From: Nitrososphaerales archaeon TH5896
Lineage (GTDB): Archaea > Thermoproteota > Nitrososphaeria > Nitrososphaerales > Nitrososphaeraceae
Direction of reading: 5' to 3'
DNA: 10,213 nt
Assembly (NCBI GenBank): GCA_014523625.1
Contig: JAATVP010000033.1
Span: forward strand, 1 to 10,213
Within the stretch, counting starts at the first letter, position 1, and the number at the start of each line of letters is the position of its first letter. A program made the position numbers and the translations under genes. Below, in pieces: positions 5,273 through 10,213 of this stretch. The notes beneath the pieces are model-generated. The model did no database searches. It worked only from the letters and a program-made list of their open reading frames with translations, and was not told the origin of the DNA.

Positions 5273-5320
5273 GATATCAATAATATCATTTACATAAGAG
5301 AAAATATATTATTTGATATC
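5273..5320 (+). promoter_or_regulatory. Promoter of the NADH dehydrogenase gene within an inverted repeat
   Basis: The TATA box AAAATATATT (5301-5310) is centred about 24 nt upstream of the ATG at 5329, fitting a leaderless mRNA. The left arm GATATCAATAATAT (5273-5286) and right arm ATATTATTTGATATC (5306-5320) are reverse complements with one extra base in the right arm, 19 nt apart. The right arm overlaps the end of the TATA box and fills the space to the start site. A repressor bound there would block TBP/RNA polymerase (inference). Confidence 0.55.
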
Positions 5321-5328
5321 ATTAATTA

Positions 5329-6486
5329 ATGTCGTTAGCAAGTAACAGTGTACATGTTTTAGTTGCTGGTGGCGGATATGCTGGTATTCAAACTGCTCTG
5401 GGGTTAGAACAGCTACTTAAAAAGAATGATCCAATGATTCAGTTAGTTGATAAAAATATATATCATACATTACTACCAAGTTTGCCAGAAATCATATCTA
5501 AACGTGGATTCTCAATTATTTATTATAAAGATATTATCCGGGGTAAGAAAATTGATTTTATTCAAACCAATATCGTTGATATTGATCTAGATAAAAAATT
5601 GGTTTATACTGTTAATCCTTCATATCTGCTAGAATACGATTTCTTAGTTCTATCATTGGGTAGCAGACCATTCTTGCCTAATATCCCTGGACTTAGAGAA
5701 TATTCGTTTCAATTCAATAGTGTAGAAAATGCAAAAAGGATTGCCGAAAGACTATCATCAAAAGATATGATTGATCCAGTAGAAAATACAAACATAATCA
5801 TCGGAGGCGGGGGCGCGACTGGAGTTGAAGTCGCCGGTGAAATTGCATCATTAATTAAAAAGAGGAATCAACAAGCTAGTAACATTAAAGTCATACTAAT
5901 ATCGACAGATTTATTGGTTGGTTTTCCTGCTCGTACCAAAAATTGGGTACGAGCATATCTTGAGGCTTTAGATGTTGATTTATTACTAGGCGACGAGTAC
6001 TATATTACGGAAGTCAAACCAGATCTGGTATATCTAAAGAATGGTAGAACTATAAAAACTACAATGCTAATTTGGGCAGGAGGTGTTACTGCTCTACCTC
6101 TTCCTCAACAAATTGGACTTAAAACAGGTTACAACGGAAGAGTAGTAGTCAATAAATTTCTACAAGCAGAGGGACGAAAGAACATCTTCGTATTAGGTGA
6201 TGCTGCACTTATACTTAACAATAAAGGATATCCAGTACCAACAACAGCGTATTTCGCAGAACAACATGGAAAAATCGCTGCACAAAATATTTATTCTATG
6301 ATAAAAGAACACGGGCGCACCATGAAAGAGTATAATGTTAAAAACCTTTGGCTAGATGATTTCGCAATTTCAATAGGATCTGATTTGGCGGTTTCAAGGA
6401 TAAGAGGACTAGATCTATATGGATATTCTGCAAGTAAAGTAAAGAAATTGATCAAAATGAAATATCTAAAAGATATTAAAAAGTAA
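5329..6486 (+). CDS. Type II NADH dehydrogenase-like FAD oxidoreductase, 385 aa
   Basis: This is a two-dinucleotide-binding-domain flavoprotein of the NDH-2 type. The family oxidises NADH and passes electrons through FAD to membrane quinone without pumping protons. The FAD Rossmann motif is G14-x-G16-x-x-G19 with Asp41 at the end of the next strand. The NADH motif is G160-x-G162-x-x-G165 followed by Glu167. WAGG (249-252) and the second FAD contact GD (290-291 in FVLGDAA) follow. The conserved AQxAxQ loop is AYFAEQ here (Tyr308 in place of Gln). The C-terminus is short and Lys-rich with no clear transmembrane helix, so membrane binding would be peripheral. Length is slightly below the usual 400-430. 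Sulfide:quinone reductase relatives are less likely because the catalytic Cys residues are missing: the protein contains no Cys. It appears monocistronic. Confidence 0.85.
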   Translation: MSLASNSVHVLVAGGGYAGIQTALGLEQLLKKNDPMIQLVDKNIYHTLLPSLPEIISKRGFSIIYYKDIIRGKKIDFIQTNIVDIDLDKKLVYTVNPSYLLEYDFLVLSLGSRPFLPNIPGLREYSFQFNSVENAKRIAERLSSKDMIDPVENTNIIIGGGGATGVEVAGEIASLIKKRNQQASNIKVILISTDLLVGFPARTKNWVRAYLEALDVDLLLGDEYYITEVKPDLVYLKNGRTIKTTMLIWAGGVTALPLPQQIGLKTGYNGRVVVNKFLQAEGRKNIFVLGDAALILNNKGYPVPTTAYFAEQHGKIAAQNIYSMIKEHGRTMKEYNVKNLWLDDFAISIGSDLAVSRIRGLDLYGYSASKVKKLIKMKYLKDIKK

Positions 6487-6818
6487 GGATACTAGAATCC
6501 TAACTAGATCAAATTAAGATGAAAGCATGATAACCTCTCTTAACTTTCCACTTTCTGTCTGAATTAATTCGATTGATCCGTAATTTCTAAGAATATAATC
6601 CCAATCTTTATAGTTAATTTACTATAGATACAGACAATTATGATATTCATGATGTTGATTAGCTATCTAAAATTTTCAGTTCGAACTTGAACTCATAATT
6701 GAAATCTAATTTACCGATTCAATATGAAATGTTCCATTTTTACTTTAATACATATACTGAAATTACTTCGTAGTCTGATGATAAAGATTATTACTGAAAT
6801 TATGTGTGAAATAGATAG
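6487..6818. other. Spacer with a possible minus-strand gene remnant
   Basis: A weak inverted repeat (AGGAT 6486-6490 / ATCCT 6497-6501) follows the stop codon of the upstream gene. The middle holds coding-like scraps on the minus strand (see 6514-6618) and several stop-bounded frames. No clear TATA box for the gene at 6819 is visible; ATAAAGATTATTA at 6781-6793 is the best candidate and would give a short leader. Confidence 0.4.
6514..6618 (-). pseudogene. C-terminal gene scrap, about 34 aa
   Basis: The frame reads INYKDWDYILRNYGSIELIQ and then TESGKLREVIMLSS before TAA. It has good protein-like composition, as expected of the end of a small alpha/beta domain. It is bounded upstream by TAA (6619-6621) with no start codon. 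Further upstream, other frames give short coding-like runs (for example KLDFNYEFKFELKILDS near 6660-6710), suggesting a gene broken by several indels. No family can be named, and chance cannot be excluded. Confidence 0.25.
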
Positions 6819-7238
6819 ATGCAAATATTAACTAGAACTATTTTTTTAAGATCCAAAGGTGAAGGCGATATAATTGATATCACTCCAGAAACTTCTAAGA
6901 TACTTAGTCAGTCAAAACTTAAAGATGGCATCATTACTATTTTTGTTTCGGGTTCAACTGCCGCTGTAACAACAATAGAATATGAACCAGGATTAAGACA
7001 AGATTTTCCTAATATGCTGTCTAGAATAGTGCCTGAAAACATTGAATATCAGCATGAAAATATGTGGCATGACGGTAATGGACACTCTCATGTGAAAGCA
7101 TCTTTGATTGGTCCAAGTCTGACTATTCCATTCAATGACGGTACTCTAATGTTAGGAATTTGGCAACAGATAGTCGTTCTGGAGATGGATATTAACAAAA
7201 GAGAACGAAATGTGATACTTCAGATAATAGGAGAATAA
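6819..7238 (+). CDS. YjbQ/UPF0047 family protein, 139 aa
   Basis: This protein belongs to the YjbQ (UPF0047) family, often labelled 'secondary thiamine-phosphate synthase enzyme' because members can show weak thiamine-phosphate synthase activity; the true cellular role is unsettled. The length is the usual 130-140 residues. The family landmarks are present: SKGEGDIIDIT near the N-terminus (12-22), HDGNGHSHVKASLIGPS (84-100) with the conserved His and Asp residues (H84, D85, H89, H91) that line the putative metal or active site, and GIWQQIVVLEMD followed by the ILQIIG end. Such proteins form trimers in the cytoplasm. No thiamine gene lies nearby, so context adds nothing on function. The ATG is the first in frame and follows a spacer without a strong TATA box. 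Confidence 0.9.
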   Translation: MQILTRTIFLRSKGEGDIIDITPETSKILSQSKLKDGIITIFVSGSTAAVTTIEYEPGLRQDFPNMLSRIVPENIEYQHENMWHDGNGHSHVKASLIGPSLTIPFNDGTLMLGIWQQIVVLEMDINKRERNVILQIIGE

Positions 7239-7430
7239 TGTCCTTTCAAAGAAACTATCAGGATAAAATAGTATATGTATCAACTTTAAAATCCTGATGG
7301 CTAATATGCCGATTACAGTAATTAAAGCTCTTTCTAAATGTTGTTCGAAATAACTCGTCTTTATAACATCTAATAGTCTAATTTGGGACATTGCAGTCTG
7401 GTTTTCTTTAATCAAGTAGTTAGGAATTGT

Positions 7431-7658
7431 TCAGGAAAGTAGACACCCTGACGTCTGCCAGCAATAATCAATGAATGAGGCAATATTTTCTATGCCGTTA
7501 TATAAATTGCTAATATGACGTTTGACGCAATACTTGCGAGATGAGTACATTCCGTACATAACACTCGCCCATATAGGTTTGCCGCTCAATGTGTAAACTT
7601 CCATGTAAATAGATTGACATAGTATTTCACCATGAAATTCACTTCTGTTCAGATGCAA
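7431..7658 (-). CDS. Doubtful ORF or gene remnant, 75 aa
   Basis: The frame starts with TTG and reads MHLNRSEFHGEILCQSIYME, then VYTLSGKPIWASVMYGMYSS. The middle (VYTLSGKPIWASVMYG) faintly recalls small proteins with a '...G-x-P-[IV]-W-x-M-x-Y-x-G' strand (DUF5680-like), but the match is too weak to name. Four Cys and many aromatic residues follow. An in-frame stop lies three codons upstream. Promoter support is poor, the best TATA-like run being GTTTTATTG near 7683-7691. It may be a fragment whose continuation is the next minus-strand frame at about 7391-7152. Confidence 0.25.
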   Translation of the reverse strand: MHLNRSEFHGEILCQSIYMEVYTLSGKPIWASVMYGMYSSRKYCVKRHISNLYNGIENIASFIDYCWQTSGCLLS

Positions 7659-7692
7659 TATATGTTAACTTATTTTACTACTACAATAAAAC

Positions 7693-7700
7693 TAATTTAT
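7693..7700 (+). promoter_or_regulatory. TATA box of the membrane-protein gene
   Basis: TAATTTAT is centred about 28 nt upstream of a TTG at 7725-7727. That TTG is not in frame with the membrane protein as sequenced, but it fits a leaderless start if one base has been lost between 7727 and about 7765. If translation truly starts at GTG 7817, the leader would be about 90 nt. Confidence 0.4.
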
Positions 7701-7816
7701 CCGACACGGTTAAATTATCAAATATTGACCAACAATGATTTAATACGGAAAGAAATTCTTTTAGTCATCGACCCCCTGCTGTTACAATAATAGCAATTCT
7801 GGTTATTATCACCGGC

Positions 7817-8146
7817 GTGGTTGCTATCGTTGGCGGACTTGTTCTTTTGGGCATTGCGGCGCTTGTTCCTGAATTAAGTATAATATTTATTTCGATAGGC
7901 GGTGTTCTAACAGCAATAGGGATCGGATATCTGGCTGTCAGTTATGGCTTGTTTAGAGGTAGGGGATGGGCCTGGTCAATTACATTAATTCTATCTTACA
8001 TAGGAATTGTAGTTGCTATTATCTCAATTTTGAGCGGAAACTTCGTACCAGTAATAAACCTGGCAATCAATATAGCAATTGTGTACTTTTTGTATAGGCC
8101 TCAAGTTAAAGCATTTTTCGGAAAATCGCCTAGCGCAAAAATCTAG
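7817..8146 (+). CDS. Small multi-pass membrane protein, 109 aa
   Basis: The protein is almost entirely hydrophobic, with about four transmembrane helices (roughly residues 1-16, 20-47, 54-72 and 76-93), a GRGWAW turn after the second and a basic C-terminal tail (KAFFGKSPSAKI). The frame is open upstream to 7739 and there encodes RPPAVTIIAILVIITG, very like the RP-x-x-VTI-x-AIL start of small archaeal membrane proteins. This conserved N-terminus therefore lies upstream of the GTG at 7817, yet no ATG, GTG or TTG exists in that 78-nt extension before the TGA at 7736-7738. Either a one-base deletion has separated it from a TTG at 7725, or a non-standard start is used. The function of the family is unknown; it is probably single-gene. 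Confidence 0.7.
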   Translation: MVAIVGGLVLLGIAALVPELSIIFISIGGVLTAIGIGYLAVSYGLFRGRGWAWSITLILSYIGIVVAIISILSGNFVPVINLAINIAIVYFLYRPQVKAFFGKSPSAKI

Positions 8147-8192
8147 ACTTATCATGTAAACCAATTTTCGCTGGCTCATTACAAGCTTATTC

Positions 8193-8202
8193 ACGTTTTT
8201 TT
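8193..8202 (+). terminator. T7 run ending the membrane-protein transcript
   Basis: ACG followed by seven T (8196-8202) lies 50 nt past the stop at 8146. T-runs alone suffice for archaeal termination. The facing gene on the other strand has its own run (8302-8307), as expected for convergent genes. Confidence 0.4.
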
Positions 8203-8301
8203 ATTGGAGTATTATGTTGCCATCTAGCTAGACTAGTGGAATTTAACTATGAAGCAATCTAGATCACATCATTGTCAATATCGCTATCGATTTCATTCGT
8301 G

Positions 8302-8310
8302 AAAAAACGT
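8302..8310 (-). terminator. T6 run ending the 30-aa Cys-rich gene
   Basis: On the minus strand ACG is followed by six T (8307-8302), 24 nt past the stop codon. With ACGTTTTTT at 8193-8201 it also forms a spaced 9-bp inverted repeat. Confidence 0.4.
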
Positions 8311-8333
8311 TCGTATCTAACTAGTAACGTCTA

Positions 8334-8426
8334 TCATCGATCTCCAATGTGACAATTGCATTTACAACCTGTGCCACCTGCAAAACTAAGAGTACAATAC
8401 TCATGTTTGTCTGATAGGCAGGCCAT
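8334..8426 (-). CDS. Cys-rich mini-protein, 30 aa
   Basis: The product is MACLSDKHEYCTLSFAGGTG followed by CKCNCHIGDR. It has Cys3, Cys11, Cys21, Cys23 and Cys25 plus His8 and His26, a ligand set for one zinc ion or a small metal cluster. The ending C-x-C-x-C-H recalls very short Cys-rich proteins in Thaumarchaeal genomes (recollection, not a search). A longer frame runs back to a TTG at 8531, but the ATG at 8424-8426 is preferred. GATATGATATTG (8446-8457) lies about 26 nt upstream, fitting a leaderless start, and the metal-binding part begins exactly here, while the longer form adds only a hydrophobic low-complexity stretch. It is divergent from the gene at 8545. Confidence 0.55.
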   Translation of the reverse strand: MACLSDKHEYCTLSFAGGTGCKCNCHIGDR

Positions 8427-8445
8427 TGAGAGTAACTTCGTAAAC

Positions 8446-8457
8446 AATATCATATCA
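8446..8457 (-). promoter_or_regulatory. TATA box choosing the ATG at 8426
   Basis: GATATGATATTG on the minus strand is centred about 26 nt upstream of the ATG at 8424-8426. This supports the short 30-residue product over the longer TTG-started frame. Confidence 0.45.
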
Positions 8458-8506
8458 TAGTTGAAGTACCTAAAAACTGGCGTAGTTAATATTGAAATTA
8501 AGCGAA

Positions 8507-8516
8507 TTAAATATAT
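8507..8516 (+). promoter_or_regulatory. TATA box of the RHH-like gene
   Basis: TTAAATATAT is centred about 33 nt upstream of the ATG at 8545, predicting a start near 8537 and a leader of under 10 nt. Confidence 0.5.
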
Positions 8517-8526
8517 CGAAGCTCCC

Positions 8527-8542
8527 CTCAATTTTATTTGAG
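8527..8542 (+). promoter_or_regulatory. Inverted repeat at the RHH-like gene's start site
   Basis: CTCAA-TTTTAT-TTGAG lies between the TATA box and the ATG, over the predicted transcription start. A ribbon-helix-helix protein often binds its own promoter, so this is a candidate autoregulatory operator (inference). The arms are only 5 bp. Confidence 0.35.
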
Positions 8543-8544
8543 CT

Positions 8545-8820
8545 ATGAGTTTTTCTGCTGAGGAAATCGCAATTCGCAGAGAAAATATTAAGAGACGGAA
8601 AGCACAAGGGAATCGGTTGAGTCGTTATCCTGATAAAAATATCCTACTTCCGGAGACCGAAGACCCTTCCGTTCAAATCCAAATTCGTCAATCAAATTTA
8701 GAAAGATTGAAGAATCTTCATCATTATCATAGTGATAATAAAACTCTTACTTATGATGATTTATTGACCAACTTATTTGGGTTAATTAATGACGCGACTG
8801 GTAGAAAAGATAAATTTTAG
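8545..8820 (+). CDS. Ribbon-helix-helix-like protein, 91 aa
   Basis: The C-terminal half fits the ribbon-helix-helix (VapB/CopG-like) plan: a strand VQIQIRQS (43-50), helix A NLERLKNLHHY (51-61), a turn, and helix B TYDDLLTNLFGLIND (69-83). T-Y-D-D-L-L is the hallmark 'ETYDDVIxxLL' segment of archaeal antitoxin-like RHH proteins. The N-terminal 40 residues are highly basic and helical (RRENIKRRKAQGNRLSR). It probably acts as a dimeric DNA-binding regulator. No toxin-like PIN or RelE gene lies beside it, so an antitoxin role is not supported. The stop codon lies within a 15-bp tandem repeat (8812-8841). Homology is judged by eye only. Confidence 0.55.
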   Translation: MSFSAEEIAIRRENIKRRKAQGNRLSRYPDKNILLPETEDPSVQIQIRQSNLERLKNLHHYHSDNKTLTYDDLLTNLFGLINDATGRKDKF

Positions 8821-8841
8821 ATGTCCAAATTTTAGATGTCC
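8812..8841. repeat. 15-bp tandem duplication across the stop codon
   Basis: AAATTTTAGATGTCC occurs twice in a row (8812-8826, 8827-8841). The first copy carries the last Lys-Phe codons and the TAG of the RHH-like gene. A further ATGTCCCACTT word is repeated at 8836-8846 and 8857-8867, so ATGTCC occurs three times in about 45 bp. Confidence 0.7.
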
Positions 8842-8916
8842 CACTTTTGTGCTTAAATGTCCCACTTGAACACTTTTTGTTTGGTCCATCATCGTGCTCG
8901 TTTGTCTCATTATTTG

Positions 8917-8951
8917 AGCGTAAACTTTTAGGGGTGATTCATTTTTACGCT
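8917..8951. repeat. Spaced 8-bp inverted repeat
   Basis: AGCGTAAA (8917-8924) and TTTACGCT (8944-8951) are perfect reverse complements 19 nt apart. They lie between the tandem repeat and the promoter of the gene at 9025, so they could form a hairpin or paired half-sites. Confidence 0.4.
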
Positions 8952-8983
8952 TAGCTATGTCTTAGATATGTCGCATAAGTGTG

Positions 8984-8995
8984 AATAAATATTAG
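8984..8995 (+). promoter_or_regulatory. TATA box of the 9025-9969 gene pair
   Basis: AATAAATATTAG is centred about 35 nt upstream of the ATG at 9025, predicting a transcript start near 9016 and a very short leader. Confidence 0.4.
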
Positions 8996-9024
8996 TTTTG
9001 CGTCCATAATGATAGTAAATTAGA

Positions 9025-9660
9025 ATGCCGCGTGATTTCTTTAAAAGTAAAGAAGGCGAAGCTGCTTATGCAGAATTAAGGGTTCCATATCCAGAAGAAC
9101 TTTACGATGCCGCATATTCGAAATGGACTGAATTAACTAAACGAACTAAGGAGAAAGATATTAAGAGATACATCCAATCGATGAAACGATACATCACAAG
9201 GGAAGGGGAAGAGTTTCTAGTTTATGGGGAATCGGTTACCAAACAGGATCCTTTGGGAAATGAAAAGAGTTTCTACCGTGGGAATATAGGGAAGTATGGT
9301 CGCCCAGTCCCTCATTATGAAATAAAGGTAAACGCTGAAGAGGGTTATGCTAAGGAGAAATTTGTCAGTCATATTGACCGAGTTGATGATTGCTATTCAA
9401 TTCCATTTACCAAGGAGAATGTTGAACCCTTACACAAATACACTGATGGCAATACAGCTTTTGTTATTCAGAAAGAGGATTTTCAGTCAGGCAGACGATT
9501 AAGTATTGCATCATATGAAGATTGGATTGACGGTGATGTGATAGAGCTATTGCGTTTTGGTCATCGTGCTTCCAGTTATGAAAAACAAATTTTAGCTGAT
9601 GAGAAAATAGGCAAATACCTTGATCATGTTACGCCACAGGCAGGGAGAGTTTATCTTTAA
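9025..9660 (+). CDS. Hypothetical protein, 211 aa
   Basis: I do not recognise a family. The protein is soluble, rich in Glu, Lys, Tyr and Arg, and has a single Cys. The N-terminal 55 residues are helical and charged (KWTELTKRTKEKDIKRYIQS). A middle part (about 60-130) is strand-rich with YGESVTK, SFYRGNIGKYGRPVPHYEIK and SHIDRVDDCYSIPFTKEN. The C-terminal part has DWIDGDVIELLRFGHRASSY. No Walker, HUH, integrase or nuclease motif is evident. Its DNA looks somewhat less AT-rich than the spacers to its left. It sits three bases ahead of the gene at 9664, so the two are very probably one operon. It may belong to an integrated element; nothing in the sequence proves that. Confidence 0.75.
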   Translation: MPRDFFKSKEGEAAYAELRVPYPEELYDAAYSKWTELTKRTKEKDIKRYIQSMKRYITREGEEFLVYGESVTKQDPLGNEKSFYRGNIGKYGRPVPHYEIKVNAEEGYAKEKFVSHIDRVDDCYSIPFTKENVEPLHKYTDGNTAFVIQKEDFQSGRRLSIASYEDWIDGDVIELLRFGHRASSYEKQILADEKIGKYLDHVTPQAGRVYL

Positions 9661-9663
9661 GAA

Positions 9664-9969
9664 TTGGGGATCAAATTCCTAGATATTATTACTCCTGAAC
9701 ATATTGCCGAGATGTGTAAGGAGGGAATTGTAAAGGTATCTATTGAAGTCATAGATAGAATTAAGGAAGAAACCATTACCTTTGAAGGTGGGGAAAGGGT
9801 TACCCGATTAGATGAAAGAATATTATCCCATTATGGTCGAGAGATTCGTAGCTGGAATGATTTATTCACTACCCAACCAACTGATGCCGATAAAGCATCT
9901 TGGAAAGTAATGCAGGGTAAACTAAAACAAAACTCATTAAATCCGCAATTGCGCAAAAATTTGGTCTAG
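9664..9969 (+). CDS. Hypothetical protein, 101 aa, TTG start
   Basis: No family is recognised. The product begins MGIKFLDIITPEHIAEMCKE and has a compact N-terminal part with alternating helix and strand (IVKVSIEVIDRIKEETITFE), followed by a basic, helical C-terminus (KASWKVMQGKLKQNSLNPQL). It is soluble, with one Cys. The start is TTG, three bases after the TAA of the 211-aa gene; the frame has no ATG until well inside. Tight spacing implies co-transcription and perhaps translational coupling, so the two proteins may act together. The gene ends at TAG 9967-9969, five bases before the stop of the convergent gene on the other strand. No catalytic motif is visible. Confidence 0.65.
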   Translation: MGIKFLDIITPEHIAEMCKEGIVKVSIEVIDRIKEETITFEGGERVTRLDERILSHYGREIRSWNDLFTTQPTDADKASWKVMQGKLKQNSLNPQLRKNLV

Positions 9970-9974
9970 CTTAT

Positions 9975-10213
9975 TTACATTGGAACGTCTAAGATTTTCT
10001 GGAAAAGTTCTACTTGCTCCCTAGCGGTAAGATTCCTTTTAGGTGAATTAATTTCACTTCCTGCGGATCGAGCGATGATCCGTTGTTGCGGATCTTTGAT
10101 TTCATAGGGCCTAGAATCAGGATCAAGAATCCACTTTTGGAGTTCCAACATTTTCTTTAATTTCAGTTCAGAATCTGAATTTATTCCTGGATATGTTACG
10201 TATTCAGTTGACA
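9975..10213 (-). CDS. C-terminal part of a hypothetical protein, runs off the right edge
   Basis: The minus strand is open from the window edge to TAA at 9975-9977, giving the last 78 residues of a protein whose start lies beyond 10213. Visible text includes STEYVTYPGINSDSELKLKK, then MLELQKWILDPDSRPYEIKD, then PQQRIIARSAGSEIN and LTAREQVELFQKILDVPM. It is charged, soluble and largely helical, with no Cys. Asp-Pro, Arg and Gln-rich turns give no recognised motif. It converges on the 9025-9969 pair with only five bases between the stop codons, a compact layout typical of an element or virus-like region. The family cannot be named from this fragment. Confidence 0.65.
   Translation of the reverse strand, partial: STEYVTYPGINSDSELKLKKMLELQKWILDPDSRPYEIKDPQQRIIARSAGSEINSPKRNLTAREQVELFQKILDVPM

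Larger units (their letters stand above)
4820..5328. other. Gene-free spacer upstream of the NADH dehydrogenase gene
   Basis: No convincing gene is present. The stretch holds the hairpin at 4856-4881, an orphan TATA box (4967-4975) in front of a 14-codon ORF, a perfect palindrome (5089-5102), a hairpin (5213-5230) and the promoter with inverted repeat of the gene at 5329. A 39-codon minus-strand ORF (5094-5213) is open but unsupported. Confidence 0.5.
7239..7816. other. Spacer with doubtful minus-strand frames
   Basis: No recognisable gene is present. An 8-bp inverted repeat (ATCAGGAT 7257-7264 / ATCCTGAT 7291-7298) follows the YjbQ gene. Two minus-strand frames (7431-7658 and one ending under the YjbQ gene, from about 7391) are open and lie in tandem. 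They could be pieces of one decayed gene. The right end holds the promoter and broken 5' end of the membrane-protein gene. Confidence 0.4.

Noticed and set aside
6677..6694. GTTCGAAC-containing palindrome resembling a tRNA T-arm
   Set aside because: No acceptor stem, anticodon arm or D-arm can be placed around it; it is just a small inverted repeat.
7152..7415. Minus-strand 87-codon frame overlapping the end of the YjbQ gene
   Set aside because: Its last third is antisense to a conserved gene and the start is a weak TTG. The part from the internal ATG at 7391 (MSQIRLLDVIKTSYFEQHLE) is somewhat protein-like and may be debris, but I could not support a gene.
8427..8531. N-terminal extension of the Cys-rich protein to TTG 8531
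   Set aside because: The extension is hydrophobic and low-complexity and overlaps the promoter of the divergent gene. The TATA box fits the ATG at 8426.

Overview
The window looks like an archaeal chromosome segment, most probably an ammonia-oxidising Thaumarchaeon (Nitrososphaerota; a Nitrososphaera/Nitrosocosmicus-like lineage is my inference). The DNA is AT-rich, no bacterial -35/-10 promoters stand out, and A/T-rich TATA boxes sit about 20-33 nt upstream of several start codons (964-, 1533-, 2067-, 5329+, 8426-), as in archaea with leaderless or nearly leaderless transcripts. The secreted protein at 2741-3376 carries an 'NVGCQ...SQIQGD' type segment that I associate with exported Thaumarchaeal proteins. 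No rRNA, tRNA, CRISPR array or recognisable transposase was found.

Layout. Bases 1-418 hold a strong orphan TATA box and a small hairpin. Bases 419-2067 hold small genes: a helical hypothetical (+), a 41-residue zinc ribbon (-, 839-964), a 66-residue hypothetical (+), a C2H2-like zinc finger (-), an interrupted ORF (+, 1581-1802) and an 87-residue hypothetical (-) starting at TTG. Bases 2240-2688 (-) are a decayed NHL-repeat gene joined to a degenerate frame. Bases 2741-3376 (-) encode an exported beta-rich protein with a hairpin plus T8 terminator and a partly duplicated promoter.

Bases 3377-5328 are nearly gene-free. They contain three doubtful mini-ORFs, a dense cluster of hairpins and short repeats (4176-4420) and a frameshifted gene (4561-4819). 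Then come the two best-recognised genes: a type II NADH dehydrogenase-like flavoprotein (5329-6486), whose TATA box lies in an imperfect inverted repeat, and a YjbQ/UPF0047 protein (6819-7238). A small multi-pass membrane protein follows (7817-8146); its conserved N-terminus is cut off from any usual start codon.

From about 8334 to the right end the content changes: a 30-residue Cys-rich protein (-), a ribbon-helix-helix-like protein (+), a repeat-rich spacer, a tight pair of unrecognised genes (9025-9660, 9664-9969) and the C-terminal part of an unrecognised gene (-) entering from the right edge. This looks like the edge of an accessory or integrated element, although no integrase, replication or capsid gene is visible to prove it. 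Apart from the 9025/9664 pair, the genes appear to be single transcription units. I see no complete multi-gene pathway in the window.
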